Notes under the pieces: model-generated
Seen by the model: the letters and a program-made list of their open reading frames with translations, nothing else
What the model was told of the DNA's origin: nothing
Databases searched by the model: none
Shown here: positions 48,218 to 57,691 of the stretch, piece after piece
Numbering within the stretch: the stretch's first letter is position 1
How the letters are laid out: each line of letters begins with the position of its first letter
Position numbers and translations under genes: made by a program
NCBI RefSeq assembly: GCF_031432975.1
Contig: NZ_CP133838.1
Location: 3,348,001 to 3,412,000 of the forward strand
Direction of reading: 5' to 3'
From: Buttiauxella selenatireducens
GTDB lineage: Bacteria > Pseudomonadota > Gammaproteobacteria > Enterobacterales > Enterobacteriaceae
Length of the DNA stretch: 64,000 bases

Positions 48218-49144
48218 TCAGGACTCCTGCCCGTTGAGTTCATCACCCGATACCGGTGCCTTTTTCATACGTTTAAGTTTTAGCTCGCTCACCAGAACGC
48301 CCAACACAATCAATGCGCCGCCTAATAACGCCAGCATCGGTAATCGCTCTCCGGCTAAACGGCCAAAAATCCCCGCCCACACCGGCTCACCGGTATAAAT
48401 CACTGTCGCACGGGTAGGTGAAACGCTGCGCTGCGCCCAGTTCATTGTTACCTGAATAATGGCGCTAAAAATGCCGAGACCCAGCGCGATGCCCCACAAA
48501 CCAGGCGTCAATGCAGGGACACGTTCACCCGCCGGGATCATGGTGGCAAACGCCACTATCGAGGCGGTGGCAAGCTGCACAATGGTCACTCGCTTGATAT
48601 CGACTTTACCGGCCCAGGCACTAATCAGAATAATTTCAGCGGCAATAGCCAACGCGCTGATGAGCGTGATGATTTCACCGGCCCCCAGCGTTAGCGTTGT
48701 CCCATCAGGCCCGGCAAGGAAAATAAGGCCGATAAATGCAAGCAGGACGCCAATCCAGGACATGATCCCCGGCATTTTGCCCAGACAAATCCATTGCAGC
48801 ACCGGCACCAGTGGAACATACATCGCAGTGATAAATGCCGACTTACTGCTCGGGATGGTCTGCAAACCCCAGGTTTGCAAGCTGTAACCGATAGCAATCG
48901 AAATACCGATAAACACACCGGCTTTGACTTCAAGCCAGGTCAAGCCGCGTAACGTTTTAAACGAAAGTAGTGCCACTGCCAGAGCCGCAGTAGCAAAGCG
49001 TAATCCAACGAAGAAGAACGGCCCGCTCATCGTCATGGCATATTGCACCGCAAGGAAAGTCCCACCCCAAAACATGGTGATGAGGATCAAAATGGCTTCC
49101 TGGGGTTTAACGGCAAATGAGTAACGGCGCAAAAAGGCAGACAT
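48218..49144 (-). CDS. EamA/DMT-family transporter
   Basis: Drug/metabolite-type inner-membrane transporter of 308 aa with ten hydrophobic segments and two EamA repeats. The first repeat shows ITMFWGGTFLAVQYAM and the second a TGEPVWAGIFG motif. The substrate is unknown. The stop is 1 nt from the rutR ATG, so the two are a bicistronic unit. In E. coli the rut operon and its permease rutG occupy this side of rutR. Confidence 0.85.
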   Translation of the reverse strand: MSAFLRRYSFAVKPQEAILILITMFWGGTFLAVQYAMTMSGPFFFVGLRFATAALAVALLSFKTLRGLTWLEVKAGVFIGISIAIGYSLQTWGLQTIPSSKSAFITAMYVPLVPVLQWICLGKMPGIMSWIGVLLAFIGLIFLAGPDGTTLTLGAGEIITLISALAIAAEIILISAWAGKVDIKRVTIVQLATASIVAFATMIPAGERVPALTPGLWGIALGLGIFSAIIQVTMNWAQRSVSPTRATVIYTGEPVWAGIFGRLAGERLPMLALLGGALIVLGVLVSELKLKRMKKAPVSGDELNGQES

Positions 49145-49225
49145 GGAAGTACCAGAGCAAATTCAAGCGTAACAAAGAAGGCTATTAGTTTGCGTTCAGG
49201 CGTACCGTGCTGCAATGGGCGAGTG

Positions 49226-49256
49226 AAAATAAAAACCGCCGGTTAAAACCGGCGGT
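49226..49256 (-). terminator. ymdF terminator
   Basis: On the minus strand ACCGCCGGTT-TT-AACCGGCGGT is followed by TTTTATTTTC. It lies about 70 nt after the ymdF stop and before the EamA gene. Confidence 0.88.
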
Positions 49257-49324
49257 GGGGATGGCAATCAGCTATCTAAAAAGGGAAAACAGATAACTTA
49301 GCGAATTGCGAAAGCTTGGCTGGC

Positions 49325-49501
49325 TTACTTACTGCTGCCTTTGCCGTGACTATTTTTGCCCCCTTTTTGGCCTGCTTCCGAGGCGCGTTGCGGGTCATTC
49401 TTGAAATTCCCGCCACTATGCTGGCCACCTTTACGACCTGCTTCTGATGCTCTCTCACGGTCTTCAGCGAAATTACCTGAACCACCACGATGGTTTGCCA
49501 T
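49325..49501 (-). CDS. ymdF: KGG-repeat stress protein YmdF
   Basis: Small basic protein of 58 aa made of repeated E-A-G-x-K-G-G motifs: SEAGRKGGQHSGGNF and SEAGQKGGKNSHG. It matches E. coli YmdF from MANHRGGSGNFAEDRE on. The family (Con-10/KGG) is linked to stress and stationary phase, and no molecular function is known. I chose the ATG at 49501 with GGAGG 7 nt upstream. A longer frame extends upstream but is not supported. Confidence 0.92.
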   Translation of the reverse strand: MANHRGGSGNFAEDRERASEAGRKGGQHSGGNFKNDPQRASEAGQKGGKNSHGKGSSK

Positions 49502-50488
<987 letters not shown>

Positions 50489-50499
50489 CGGAGGAGAAC

Positions 50500-50727
50500 A
50501 TGCAGAATCAACAATCCAAAATTCATCATGTTGGTGAATGGGCGAGTTTGAGAAACACATCTCCTGAAATAGCAGAAGCTATTTTTGAAGTAGCAAAATT
50601 CGACGAAAAAATGGCGGAGAAAATTTGGGAAAATGGTAGCGATGAGGTGCTGTCGCTAGCATTTGAAAAAACCGATAAAGACTCGCTGTTTTGGGGCGAG
50701 CAGACCATAGAACGGAGAAACGTCTAA
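50500..50727 (+). CDS. yccJ: YccJ family protein
   Basis: Small protein of 75 aa matching E. coli YccJ ([19 protein letters not shown], then [12 protein letters not shown]). No domain or function is known. It is cotranscribed with wrbA and has a GGAGG ribosome site. Confidence 0.93.
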   Translation: MQNQQSKIHHVGEWASLRNTSPEIAEAIFEVAKFDEKMAEKIWENGSDEVLSLAFEKTDKDSLFWGEQTIERRNV

Positions 50728-50734
50728 GCCCTAT

Positions 50735-50757
50735 CCCCCGCCGATGGCGGGGGTTTT
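50735..50757 (+). terminator. wrbA-yccJ terminator
   Basis: CCCCCGCC-GAT-GGCGGGGG is followed by TTTT, 7 nt after the yccJ stop. It faces the end of convergent agp. Confidence 0.88.
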
Positions 50758-50767
50758 ACTTCTTCTA

Positions 50768-52018
50768 TTATTTCGCCTGATTCACGGTCTGCGTTAACAC
50801 TTCAGTAAATTTATCCCACGGACAAAAACCATTCGCATCAGTCGGGCAACCATTGAGTTGTAGCGTCACTCTCTGCGGTGGCTGTTGCAGACTGAGTACA
50901 TCCGCTTTGCGCAGTTGGTCGCTACTTTGATAAACGTACTCCACTTTCATCAAATCATGGTTGGTGTTGGCATCATGCCAGCGCTGGAACATGATTTTCC
51001 CACCGATTGGCGTGCGCTCATATTGGCCAGGCAATTGGTAAGGCTTGAAATCCAGTGCCGTCAGCAATGACGCAATGTTGGAGTCATGCCCCACCAGCAA
51101 GGTAATTTTTGGCCCTTTAGCGTCATTTCCGACCAGTGCTTTCTGAATATATTTAATCAGCGGCGCCGCCACATTTCGTGCGACTTGTGGCGAGGTAAAC
51201 AACGTATCCTGATAGCCATTTTTCAGCTCCGATAACACCTTCCACTGCTGGTCAGTTTTGATTTGCCCCCATGCAACATTGTCCAGCGGGAAACCTTCGT
51301 AATATTGCAAGGTAAAGGCATCAACCAGCGAGTTCCCCACTTTTAGCGGGCCGCTGACACCCGGTTCTTCCCTGGCATTAGCGCTAAATTTATCTTTCTC
51401 GGCGGTTAAATCGCACTTCTGTTTTTCTTTACAGCTCGGAGAGTCTTTGAAGGCAACGATTTGTTCAAGAAGCTGATAGCTATCATCGAGTTTGTAGTGC
51501 TCGCGCTGCGTTTCCATCGCCTTCAACGCGGCTTCTTTGAATTCCGGCGAGTCATTAGTGATCACCGGATTAAAGGTCGGGTCCATGGTGCCCATTTTTT
51601 CCTGATGATGGACAGGAATATCACATCCAGGAAACGCGCCCGTGATAAAGAACTGCGCTGTGGCAACCGTACGCTGCAAACTGTTGGCGTAGGCATAAAC
51701 GCTTTGTGGTGTTGGGCATTCGCCACTTTTCACCATCCCCTGCTCAGCCAGCCACTCGCGCAGGTAATGCCCCATGTAAACTTCCAGCACGCCACCTTTG
51801 GTGGTGAGTTGACCACCGGGAACATCCCACTCCGGCCAGGATTGCGCCGTGGATTGTTCCAGCACGCTGCCATTATTCGCCAGCGGTGCGCGCAAATTAT
51901 GCCGACTCATTAACAAAACTTGTTGGAGCTGATAACCCTGCGGTGCGGTTTCGGCTTGCGCCAGAGCAGGAGCGAAGTAAGCCATTGCCAGTAAAACTGC
52001 GATCGTCTTTTTATTCAT
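50768..52018 (-). CDS. agp: Periplasmic glucose-1-phosphatase
   Basis: Histidine acid phosphatase that releases glucose from glucose-1-phosphate in the periplasm. It is 416 aa with a signal peptide ending AQA. The catalytic RHNLRAP motif is at about residues 39-45 and the HD proton donor lies in [10 protein letters not shown]. Sequence is close to E. coli Agp. Downstream of the wrbA-yccJ pair the order is as in E. coli, but the following genes are different. Confidence 0.95.
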   Translation of the reverse strand: MNKKTIAVLLAMAYFAPALAQAETAPQGYQLQQVLLMSRHNLRAPLANNGSVLEQSTAQSWPEWDVPGGQLTTKGGVLEVYMGHYLREWLAEQGMVKSGECPTPQSVYAYANSLQRTVATAQFFITGAFPGCDIPVHHQEKMGTMDPTFNPVITNDSPEFKEAALKAMETQREHYKLDDSYQLLEQIVAFKDSPSCKEKQKCDLTAEKDKFSANAREEPGVSGPLKVGNSLVDAFTLQYYEGFPLDNVAWGQIKTDQQWKVLSELKNGYQDTLFTSPQVARNVAAPLIKYIQKALVGNDAKGPKITLLVGHDSNIASLLTALDFKPYQLPGQYERTPIGGKIMFQRWHDANTNHDLMKVEYVYQSSDQLRKADVLSLQQPPQRVTLQLNGCPTDANGFCPWDKFTEVLTQTVNQAK

Positions 52019-52147
52019 CTCTTAATCCTCAAGATGTTATTGCACAAAAGTGCAGGATCCATTCTGGCAGAAAATATCAATGCCGCCTTTTGGGCCGATC
52101 GCAAAACGAAGCAGAGAAGGTAGGAAAACTACTCAATCCCGGTAATA

Positions 52148-52164
52148 GGTTTTATAATAAAACT
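52148..52164. promoter_or_regulatory. Putative HxlR operator overlapping the hxlR-type gene promoter
   Basis: GGTTTTATAATAAAACT is a near-perfect palindrome of 17 nt. It covers a TATAAT box (52153-52158), 36 nt before the regulator ATG. Two matching sites lie upstream of the next gene. Binding here would block RNA polymerase and autoregulate the gene. Confidence 0.7.
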
Positions 52165-52191
52165 ATCTGGCTCTATGCCCATGGAGGATCA

Positions 52192-52647
52192 ATGAAACGC
52201 AAAAGTATGCAAGGTAGTGTCTGCCCGGTCGCCCGATCGCTGGATATCATCGGTGACTGGTGGTCGTTGCTTATCGTGCGCGATGCGTTAAATGGCCTGA
52301 CACGTTTTGGTGAGTTCCAAAAAAACCTCGGTATTGCCAAAAACATGCTCACTCAGCGGCTTAAACAACTCGTGGAGCAAGAGATTATGACCGTGCGTCC
52401 GGCAACGGACGGCAGCGCGTGGCATGAATATGTGCTGACTGAAAAGGGGCGCGCTCTGCAAACCGTTCTGGTCGCCCTGGCGCAATGGGGTGGCGATCAT
52501 TTGTATGCCAGCCATGAAAAATGCAGTGTGCTGGTCGATGATGAAGGCCATCAGCCGCTGCGAAAATTGATGCTGCAAGCGCAGGATGGCCGAGTGCTTA
52601 CACCAGACGAAGTTGTTGCCCAACGCCCCGATATCCCTGTGGAGTAA
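52192..52647 (+). CDS. HxlR-family transcriptional regulator
   Basis: Winged-helix regulator of 151 aa. The HxlR hallmark VCPVARSLDIIGDWWSLLIVR appears at residues 10-30, with a conserved Cys11 that senses electrophiles or oxidants in several members. The rest is a typical LTQRLKQLVE recognition segment and a C-terminal extension of about 40 residues. I chose the ATG at 52192, with GGAGG 6 nt upstream; the much longer frame overlaps agp. It precedes the SDR gene, with which it shares operator-like sites. Confidence 0.9.
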   Translation: MKRKSMQGSVCPVARSLDIIGDWWSLLIVRDALNGLTRFGEFQKNLGIAKNMLTQRLKQLVEQEIMTVRPATDGSAWHEYVLTEKGRALQTVLVALAQWGGDHLYASHEKCSVLVDDEGHQPLRKLMLQAQDGRVLTPDEVVAQRPDIPVE

Positions 52648-52657
52648 CGTGATTTTC

Positions 52658-52695
52658 GGATGGATGAGCGCCGCGACATCCATCCATTTCCTTTC
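52658..52695 (+). terminator. Likely terminator after the HxlR gene
   Basis: GGATGGATG pairs with CATCCATCC around a 10-nt loop, followed by ATTTCCTTTCATTTTT. The T tract is interrupted, so termination may be partial. Confidence 0.55.
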
Positions 52696-52763
52696 ATTTT
52701 TAATCTGTTAGCCATTCAACAAGCCTTCCGTTCAATGCAGAAATAAAAAAAGATGCGCGATTT

Positions 52764-52817
52764 GGTTGCATTATAAAACCATGACATCTATTTTTAATTA
52801 AGTTTCATTATGAAACC
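52764..52817. promoter_or_regulatory. Two putative HxlR operators before the SDR gene
   Basis: GGTTGCATTATAAAACC (52764-52780) and AGTTTCATTATGAAACC (52801-52817) share with the site before the regulator gene the pattern GGTTTyATAATrmAACy when read on the minus strand. Their centres are 37 nt apart. The first covers a TTGCAT -35 box that is 17 nt from TATTTT. The second covers the likely transcription start. This predicts repression of the SDR gene by the HxlR-type protein. Confidence 0.7.
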
Positions 52818-52848
52818 ACAATTCATCTTTCATCGACGAGGCTTTACC

Positions 52849-53640
52849 ATGACCACATCCCCTTCAGTTGCAGTAATTACCGGCGCATCTTCTGGTATTG
52901 GCGCGGTTTATGCAGAGCGTTTCGCCGCGCGTGGCTACGATTTGTTGTTGGTTGCACGCCGTGAAGAGCGCCTGCGCGACCTGGCCGCGAAGCTTGAATC
53001 GGCATACGGTATTTCAGTGCAGACGTTGCCTGCGGATCTGGCTCGGGATGAAGGGATTCAAATCGTAGAAAAAGCGTTACGCAGCAATGATCGGATAAGT
53101 GTATTGGTGAATAATGCCGGTACCGCACACCTCGCCCCTTTCACCGCAGGCAGTGCTGAGTTACATCAGGCAGACATTATGCTGAATATCACGGCGCTGA
53201 CTCGCCTTAGCCTCGCCGCCCTCACCCGTTTCCAGGCACAAAACAGCGGCACCCTTATTAATATCGCTTCAGTTGTTTCCCTTCACGCCATCGCCGGCAG
53301 CGCCGTGTACAGCGGTACAAAAGGATATGTGCTGAACTTCACCCGTGGGTTGCAGCAAGAGATTACCGGCAGCAATGTTCGCATTCAGGCGGTTTTGCCT
53401 GCGGTGACGGCAACGGAAATTTGGGAAGTATCGGGTGTATCAATGGATCATTTAGCACCTGAGTCCATCATGACCACAGAAAATATGGTAGATACCGCAC
53501 TGGCAGGGTTAGATCAGGGTGAAGAGGTCACCGTGCCGCCGCTGCACGATCTGGCGCTTTGGGAGGCTTATGAATCGGCGAGGCTGGCGATTTTCGATGC
53601 TTCACGTACAGGCGTTCCTGCACCGCGTTATCAGAAATAA
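52849..53640 (+). CDS. Short-chain dehydrogenase/reductase
   Basis: Classical SDR of 263 aa. It has TGASSGIG for cofactor binding (residues 11-18), NNAG near 90, Ser in IASVVSLHA, and catalytic Tyr/Lys in YSGTKGYV. The start RREER after the second strand suggests NADP. The substrate is unknown. I chose the ATG at 52849 with GAGG 8 nt upstream; an earlier in-frame ATG at 52810 lies inside the operator. It is likely the main target of the HxlR regulator. Confidence 0.88.
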   Translation: MTTSPSVAVITGASSGIGAVYAERFAARGYDLLLVARREERLRDLAAKLESAYGISVQTLPADLARDEGIQIVEKALRSNDRISVLVNNAGTAHLAPFTAGSAELHQADIMLNITALTRLSLAALTRFQAQNSGTLINIASVVSLHAIAGSAVYSGTKGYVLNFTRGLQQEITGSNVRIQAVLPAVTATEIWEVSGVSMDHLAPESIMTTENMVDTALAGLDQGEEVTVPPLHDLALWEAYESARLAIFDASRTGVPAPRYQK

Positions 53641-53665
53641 CCGGCATCAGAGCCGGTAGCTGTTA

Positions 53666-53712
53666 TCGGTTCGTTGTCCCTTATTAATCCATTCAGGATG
53701 TCAACGAACCGA
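53666..53712. repeat. Perfect 11-bp inverted repeat after the SDR gene
   Basis: TCGGTTCGTTG (53666-53676) and CAACGAACCGA (53702-53712) are perfect complements with a 25-nt spacer. The plus strand continues TATAACTCTTTTCTTATTT. It could act as a weak terminator for the SDR gene and for the opposite SemiSWEET gene, or be a small mobile remnant. A separate short hairpin CCGGC/GCCGG starts right after the SDR stop. Confidence 0.55.
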
Positions 53713-53729
53713 TATAACTCTTTTCTTAT

Positions 53730-54011
53730 TTATCCCCTCACCTTTTTCCCGGTGAGAATGTCATTTTTTATTTTCATGAAAAGAATCGAACCGGCCAGGA
53801 TAAAGGTAATGAGATTTGGAATAATGACTGGCAACGCATTAGACATAATGCCATAGGTTAACCATAAGAAAATTCCAAACACAAAGACGGAATACATTGT
53901 TAAAGATATGTCTTTTGTTGACTTATTTTTTATAACCAAAACCACCTGGGGAATAAATGAAACAGTGGTGCAAGCACCACCTATAAACCCCACCATGTCA
54001 ATCGTATTCAT
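53730..54011 (-). CDS. SemiSWEET-type sugar transporter
   Basis: Inner-membrane protein of 93 aa with three hydrophobic segments in the MtN3/PQ-loop fold. The PQ motif is in TTVSFIPQVVLVIKNKSTKDIS (near residues 20-22 of the first helix end). Such proteins dimerise and move sugars by facilitated diffusion. The substrate is unknown. It is transcribed away from the GPH/GH28 genes across a 753-nt gap, and a sugar link is only suggested by that context. Confidence 0.88.
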   Translation of the reverse strand: MNTIDMVGFIGGACTTVSFIPQVVLVIKNKSTKDISLTMYSVFVFGIFLWLTYGIMSNALPVIIPNLITFILAGSILFMKIKNDILTGKKVRG

Positions 54012-54764
54012 AGTGTAAACTCGTGTAATTTCCTGTTAGAGCTACAGGTCATTTCTGACCTCGAACTGAGTTCCGCATTATTACCCTGCAAATGGATAGT
54101 TTTCAGAGATCAGCGAATATAGCGGCATTAAGCGAAGTCGGTGCCAGGCGTAAAAAATCAGGCAACAACGGAAGATAGCCCTCAATAAAAGTGCTTCCCC
54201 CGGATATTCCATGCGAAATAACGTTGGCGCCAACCAACCTTGTTAGACCAATTTTACTTCCTGTCTGACAGTTATCTGATATCCTTCTCAAATAAACCTC
54301 ATTTTCTCACAAAATATTAACCAGCCATCCATTGCTAAGCGTCGAAAACCAAACCTAACCGCATGATTAACCTGGTGATTAGTGTTCTCTTTACAGATAA
54401 ACCATCATAAAAACCAATACTTATAACAATTTTAAGATTCGTTATCTTTCGAAAACAATAAGAAATTCATTCCAGAAAAACAATAAAAGATTCGTTTAAT
54501 AATAAATTATTGGTGAACCACTACCCCTTTATTTTGCAAAGATAAAATGAAACCCGGACAGATATACATCAATCGTGTGAATGAAATCACAATTATTAAA
54601 ATAATCACCTTCAGTTATTAATTGTGTGACAGCGAGCAATAAACAATGATGTCATACCAATTATTCTTGCCGCCACTTACATGTATGACACCAACGCAAA
54701 CTGGTCTACAGATTCACATGTATTTTTAAATTTTTAATTACATGAGATTAAAGGGGTTAACTCT
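54012..54764. other. Long AT-rich gap before the GPH/GH28 genes
   Basis: No convincing gene is seen in this 753-nt gap. A 62-codon minus-strand frame (54103-54291) lacks recognisable domain or ribosome site. The right half is AT-rich, with a perfect CRP site at 54576-54591 and a half site TGTGA near 54625, so it is mainly the control region of the downstream operon. The left part may hold a decayed gene. Confidence 0.55.
54576..54591 (+). promoter_or_regulatory. CRP site of the GPH/GH28 operon
   Basis: TGTGA-ATGAAA-TCACA is a perfect CRP palindrome, 174 nt before the transporter start. It implies catabolite control. Confidence 0.85.
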
Positions 54765-56183
54765 ATGGGTTCCAATGTTTTGATTGATGAAAAAGCGATA
54801 AAGGCAAAAATAAGGCCTTTTGGCATGAGAGATAAAATTGGCTACTTGTGTGGTGATTTAGGGACTTGCTTTATTTTAGGCCTGGTTAACAGCTTCCTTA
54901 TGATCTATTACACCAACGTCCTTGGTGTGTCAGGAATAATCGTTGGGTCACTGTACTTCGGAACAAAACTGTTTGATGCATTTGTTGATGTCACTGTTGG
55001 TCGTATGTGTGACACGTCAAAATTGACAGCAACAGGTCGTTTTAACCCGTGGATTCGGAGAATGAAGTATCCGTTTTGTGCCATTGCTGTCATGTTATTT
55101 TTGCCATTTGCACAAGAGCTCTCCTATACAGGCAAAATAATTTATATCTGCGTTTCGTATTTTTTATACGGCGCTCTGTTATCGACCATCAACATTCCTT
55201 ATGGCGCAATGTCAGCGGCGATCAGTTCCAGCCCAGACGATCGCGTATCGCTCTCTACATACAGAAGCGTTGGCTCGGCAATCGGTGGTGGTGCAACAGG
55301 CTTCTTTATCCCTATTCTGATGTACAAAACCCTTGTTGATGGCAGCCAGGTTATTTCTGGTCAGCACTTCTTCTGGATCTCTATTGGTTGCGCATGTCTT
55401 GCTTTCATCTTCCTGACATTGACCTGCAAATTAACAACCGAGCGTGTCCGTGTTGAAGCGAAAGAGAGCGTACCCGTTTCACAACTGGTTAAAGGCTTGC
55501 TGAAAAATAAAGCACTGATCGTTCTGGTCGTGGTTGACCTGCTCATTGTGATCAACCAGGGCTTATCCGGTACCAACATGACTTACCTGTTCAATGACTA
55601 TTTCCATGATAAACAGGCTATGTCCGTCGCACTCTTGTTTACCTTTGGCTCTCTCGTATTACTGGCACCTTCTGCCTCTTATTTAACCAAGCGATTTGGC
55701 AAGAAAGAAGCCAGCGTTTGTGCACTGATGTTCTCAGTTGGCATGTATGTACTTATGTATTTCTGCCACATCACAGATCCGAAGATCTATTTGGTTCTGC
55801 TGTTCCTGGCAACATTGGGTGCAGGCCTGTTTAACCTGATGATCTGGGCATTTATGACAGATGTGTGCGATTACCATCAGTATGTCACTGGCACTCGTGA
55901 AGACGGCACCGTGTACGGCGTCAACTTCTTCGCCAGAAAAATTGGACAGGCGTGTGCAGGCGGAATTGGTGGTTTCATGTTGGCGTTAATTAACTATCAA
56001 TCTTCTTCTACAGGTGGATCAGTACAAAGCCTCGAAGTTCAAGAAAGTATTTATACCATGGCAAACCTTCTTCCAGCATTTTGCTTGTTTGCTTCAGCCG
56101 TAATTTTGATTTACTTCTATCCATTGAACAAGAAAACCACTCTTGATATGGAAAAAACTTTGAATAAGATCAACGGAATTTAA
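54765..56183 (+). CDS. GPH-family sugar:cation symporter
   Basis: Inner-membrane symporter of the glycoside-pentoside-hexuronide family. It is 472 aa with twelve hydrophobic segments and the early conserved DKIGYLCGDLGTCF and FDAFVDVTVGRMCDTSK motifs, the latter with its Asp pair for cation coupling. The paired GH28 gene suggests uptake of pectin-derived oligogalacturonide or related sugars. It is AT-richer than the chromosomal backbone. It is 28 nt from the GH28 gene, so the two form an operon. Confidence 0.88.
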   Translation: MGSNVLIDEKAIKAKIRPFGMRDKIGYLCGDLGTCFILGLVNSFLMIYYTNVLGVSGIIVGSLYFGTKLFDAFVDVTVGRMCDTSKLTATGRFNPWIRRMKYPFCAIAVMLFLPFAQELSYTGKIIYICVSYFLYGALLSTINIPYGAMSAAISSSPDDRVSLSTYRSVGSAIGGGATGFFIPILMYKTLVDGSQVISGQHFFWISIGCACLAFIFLTLTCKLTTERVRVEAKESVPVSQLVKGLLKNKALIVLVVVDLLIVINQGLSGTNMTYLFNDYFHDKQAMSVALLFTFGSLVLLAPSASYLTKRFGKKEASVCALMFSVGMYVLMYFCHITDPKIYLVLLFLATLGAGLFNLMIWAFMTDVCDYHQYVTGTREDGTVYGVNFFARKIGQACAGGIGGFMLALINYQSSSTGGSVQSLEVQESIYTMANLLPAFCLFASAVILIYFYPLNKKTTLDMEKTLNKINGI

Positions 56184-56211
56184 CCGTTTAATTAATTAAG
56201 GGAGATTTAGC

Positions 56212-57516
56212 ATGACAACTCAACTCGATATTAAAGACTTTGGTGCAATCGGAGACGGGATCGAAAAAGATACCTTCGCTATTCAGCAAGCGATTAACCA
56301 GGGTGCAGAACAAGGTGTTACTGTTTTTATTTCAAAAGGGATTTATTTGGTTGGTGCGCTATTCTTAAAAGAAGGAAGTAAATTAAAATTTGAGAAGGGA
56401 GCAACGCTGTTAGGTTCAACCGACATCTCTGATTATCCGGAAATTAATACCCGCGTGGCCGGTGTTGAAATGTTATGGCCTGCAGCAATATTGAATGCTA
56501 TCTCTGCAAATAATGTCGAGATTTCAGGTGAAGGGTTGATTGATGGGCAAGGCCAACACTGGTGGGATATCTATTGTGGTGCCGACAAAAACAGCGGTTT
56601 GCGCGTTGACTACGATAAGAAAGGCCTGCGTTGGATCGCCGACTATCTCGTTAAACGCCCGCGATCTTGCTTGATTTATGAAGCTGAAAATATCAAGATT
56701 TCTGATCTTACATTTGAGCGTGCTGGCTTCTGGAATTTGCAGATTACCTACGCCAATAATGTCCTGGTTCGTAAAGTAAAAATTGGTGATAACCACGGCC
56801 CAAGCACTGATGGCATTGACATTGACTCCTCCACAAATGTGCGTGTCACCGAATGCGAAGCCTCATGTGGTGATGATTGCATCGTTATCAAATCCGGTCG
56901 TGATGGCGACGGTCACCGTGTGGGCAGAATCTCTGAAAACATTGAAGTGGATAATTGCAAAATAAAATCTGGCTACGGTATTACGCTGGGCAGTGAAGTC
57001 AGCGGCGGTATTCGTGGCGTACATATTCATGACATCGAATTTGAAAATTCGGATTGTGGATTTAGAATGAAATCATCCAAAGAGCGCGGTGGTTTTATTG
57101 AGGATGTCATTGTAGAAAACCTCCATATGAAGAATGTTCAATTCCCATTCTCATGGATTATGGACTGGCATAACTCGTATAACAGAAAGCTCTTTGAAAA
57201 TATTGAGCAGTTACCGACTATGTGGCAAGCCGTTGCTTTGCAAATACCCGAAGACATGCAAATGACTAAGGTCAGGAATATTAGTATCTCTAATGTTAAT
57301 GCCACCTTAGATTCTGATTATGCTTTACCGGCAAGGGCATTTGATCTGGTCGCATTCCCAGAAAAACCGATGGAGAACATTCGATTCAGCCAATGCAATA
57401 TTGAGGCAAAAGAATTTGGGCGCATCGTTGCGGTTAATGGCCTGCAATTTAATGATGTCACCGTCTCTGTTGCAGAAGAAAACAATTACTCAAACGATAC
57501 ATTTGATAATCAGTAA
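56212..57516 (+). CDS. GH28-family glycoside hydrolase (pectin-type), altered motif
   Basis: Right-handed beta-helix hydrolase of 434 aa without a signal peptide, so it should act in the cytoplasm on imported oligosaccharides. Three of four GH28 motifs are close to type: STDGIDID (Asp200, 203 and 205), GDD (Asp221/222) in SCGDDCIVIKSG, and the basic RMK at 285-287. The usual GHG is GYG at 254-256, so the motif His is Tyr255. Catalytic Asp residues remain, so it may be active with different specificity. Exo-polygalacturonase is one possibility and rhamnogalacturonan-type another. Confidence 0.87.
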   Translation: MTTQLDIKDFGAIGDGIEKDTFAIQQAINQGAEQGVTVFISKGIYLVGALFLKEGSKLKFEKGATLLGSTDISDYPEINTRVAGVEMLWPAAILNAISANNVEISGEGLIDGQGQHWWDIYCGADKNSGLRVDYDKKGLRWIADYLVKRPRSCLIYEAENIKISDLTFERAGFWNLQITYANNVLVRKVKIGDNHGPSTDGIDIDSSTNVRVTECEASCGDDCIVIKSGRDGDGHRVGRISENIEVDNCKIKSGYGITLGSEVSGGIRGVHIHDIEFENSDCGFRMKSSKERGGFIEDVIVENLHMKNVQFPFSWIMDWHNSYNRKLFENIEQLPTMWQAVALQIPEDMQMTKVRNISISNVNATLDSDYALPARAFDLVAFPEKPMENIRFSQCNIEAKEFGRIVAVNGLQFNDVTVSVAEENNYSNDTFDNQ

Positions 57517-57543
57517 CAGTCATTAAATTAAAAATACACCTAT

Positions 57544-57592
57544 TATCGAGGCTGGCGTAAGGCCGAATGATGGCTTTACGCTAGCCTCGATA
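57544..57592 (+). repeat. Long hairpin after the GH28 gene
   Basis: A 21-nt stem (57544-57564 with 57572-57592) closes a 7-nt loop with two mismatches that are G-T pairs in RNA. It lies 27 nt after the GH28 stop. There is no T-run next to it, so it is either a mRNA-stabilising or poorly terminating hairpin. It resembles neither of the other repeats here. Confidence 0.7.
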
Positions 57593-57691
57593 CCGCAATG
57601 CCCTCTCCTCACACTTAGTCTTGTGAATAAAACGTATACTTTTAAATAGCTTCTATACTCAAAAAGCCCCTAACTCACTGGAGCTTTACTG

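Noticed and set aside
54103-54291. 62-codon frame on the minus strand in the gap before the GPH gene
   Set aside because: I do not recognise the sequence, no ribosome site is seen, and the length is within chance for this region. A decayed gene is possible but unproved.
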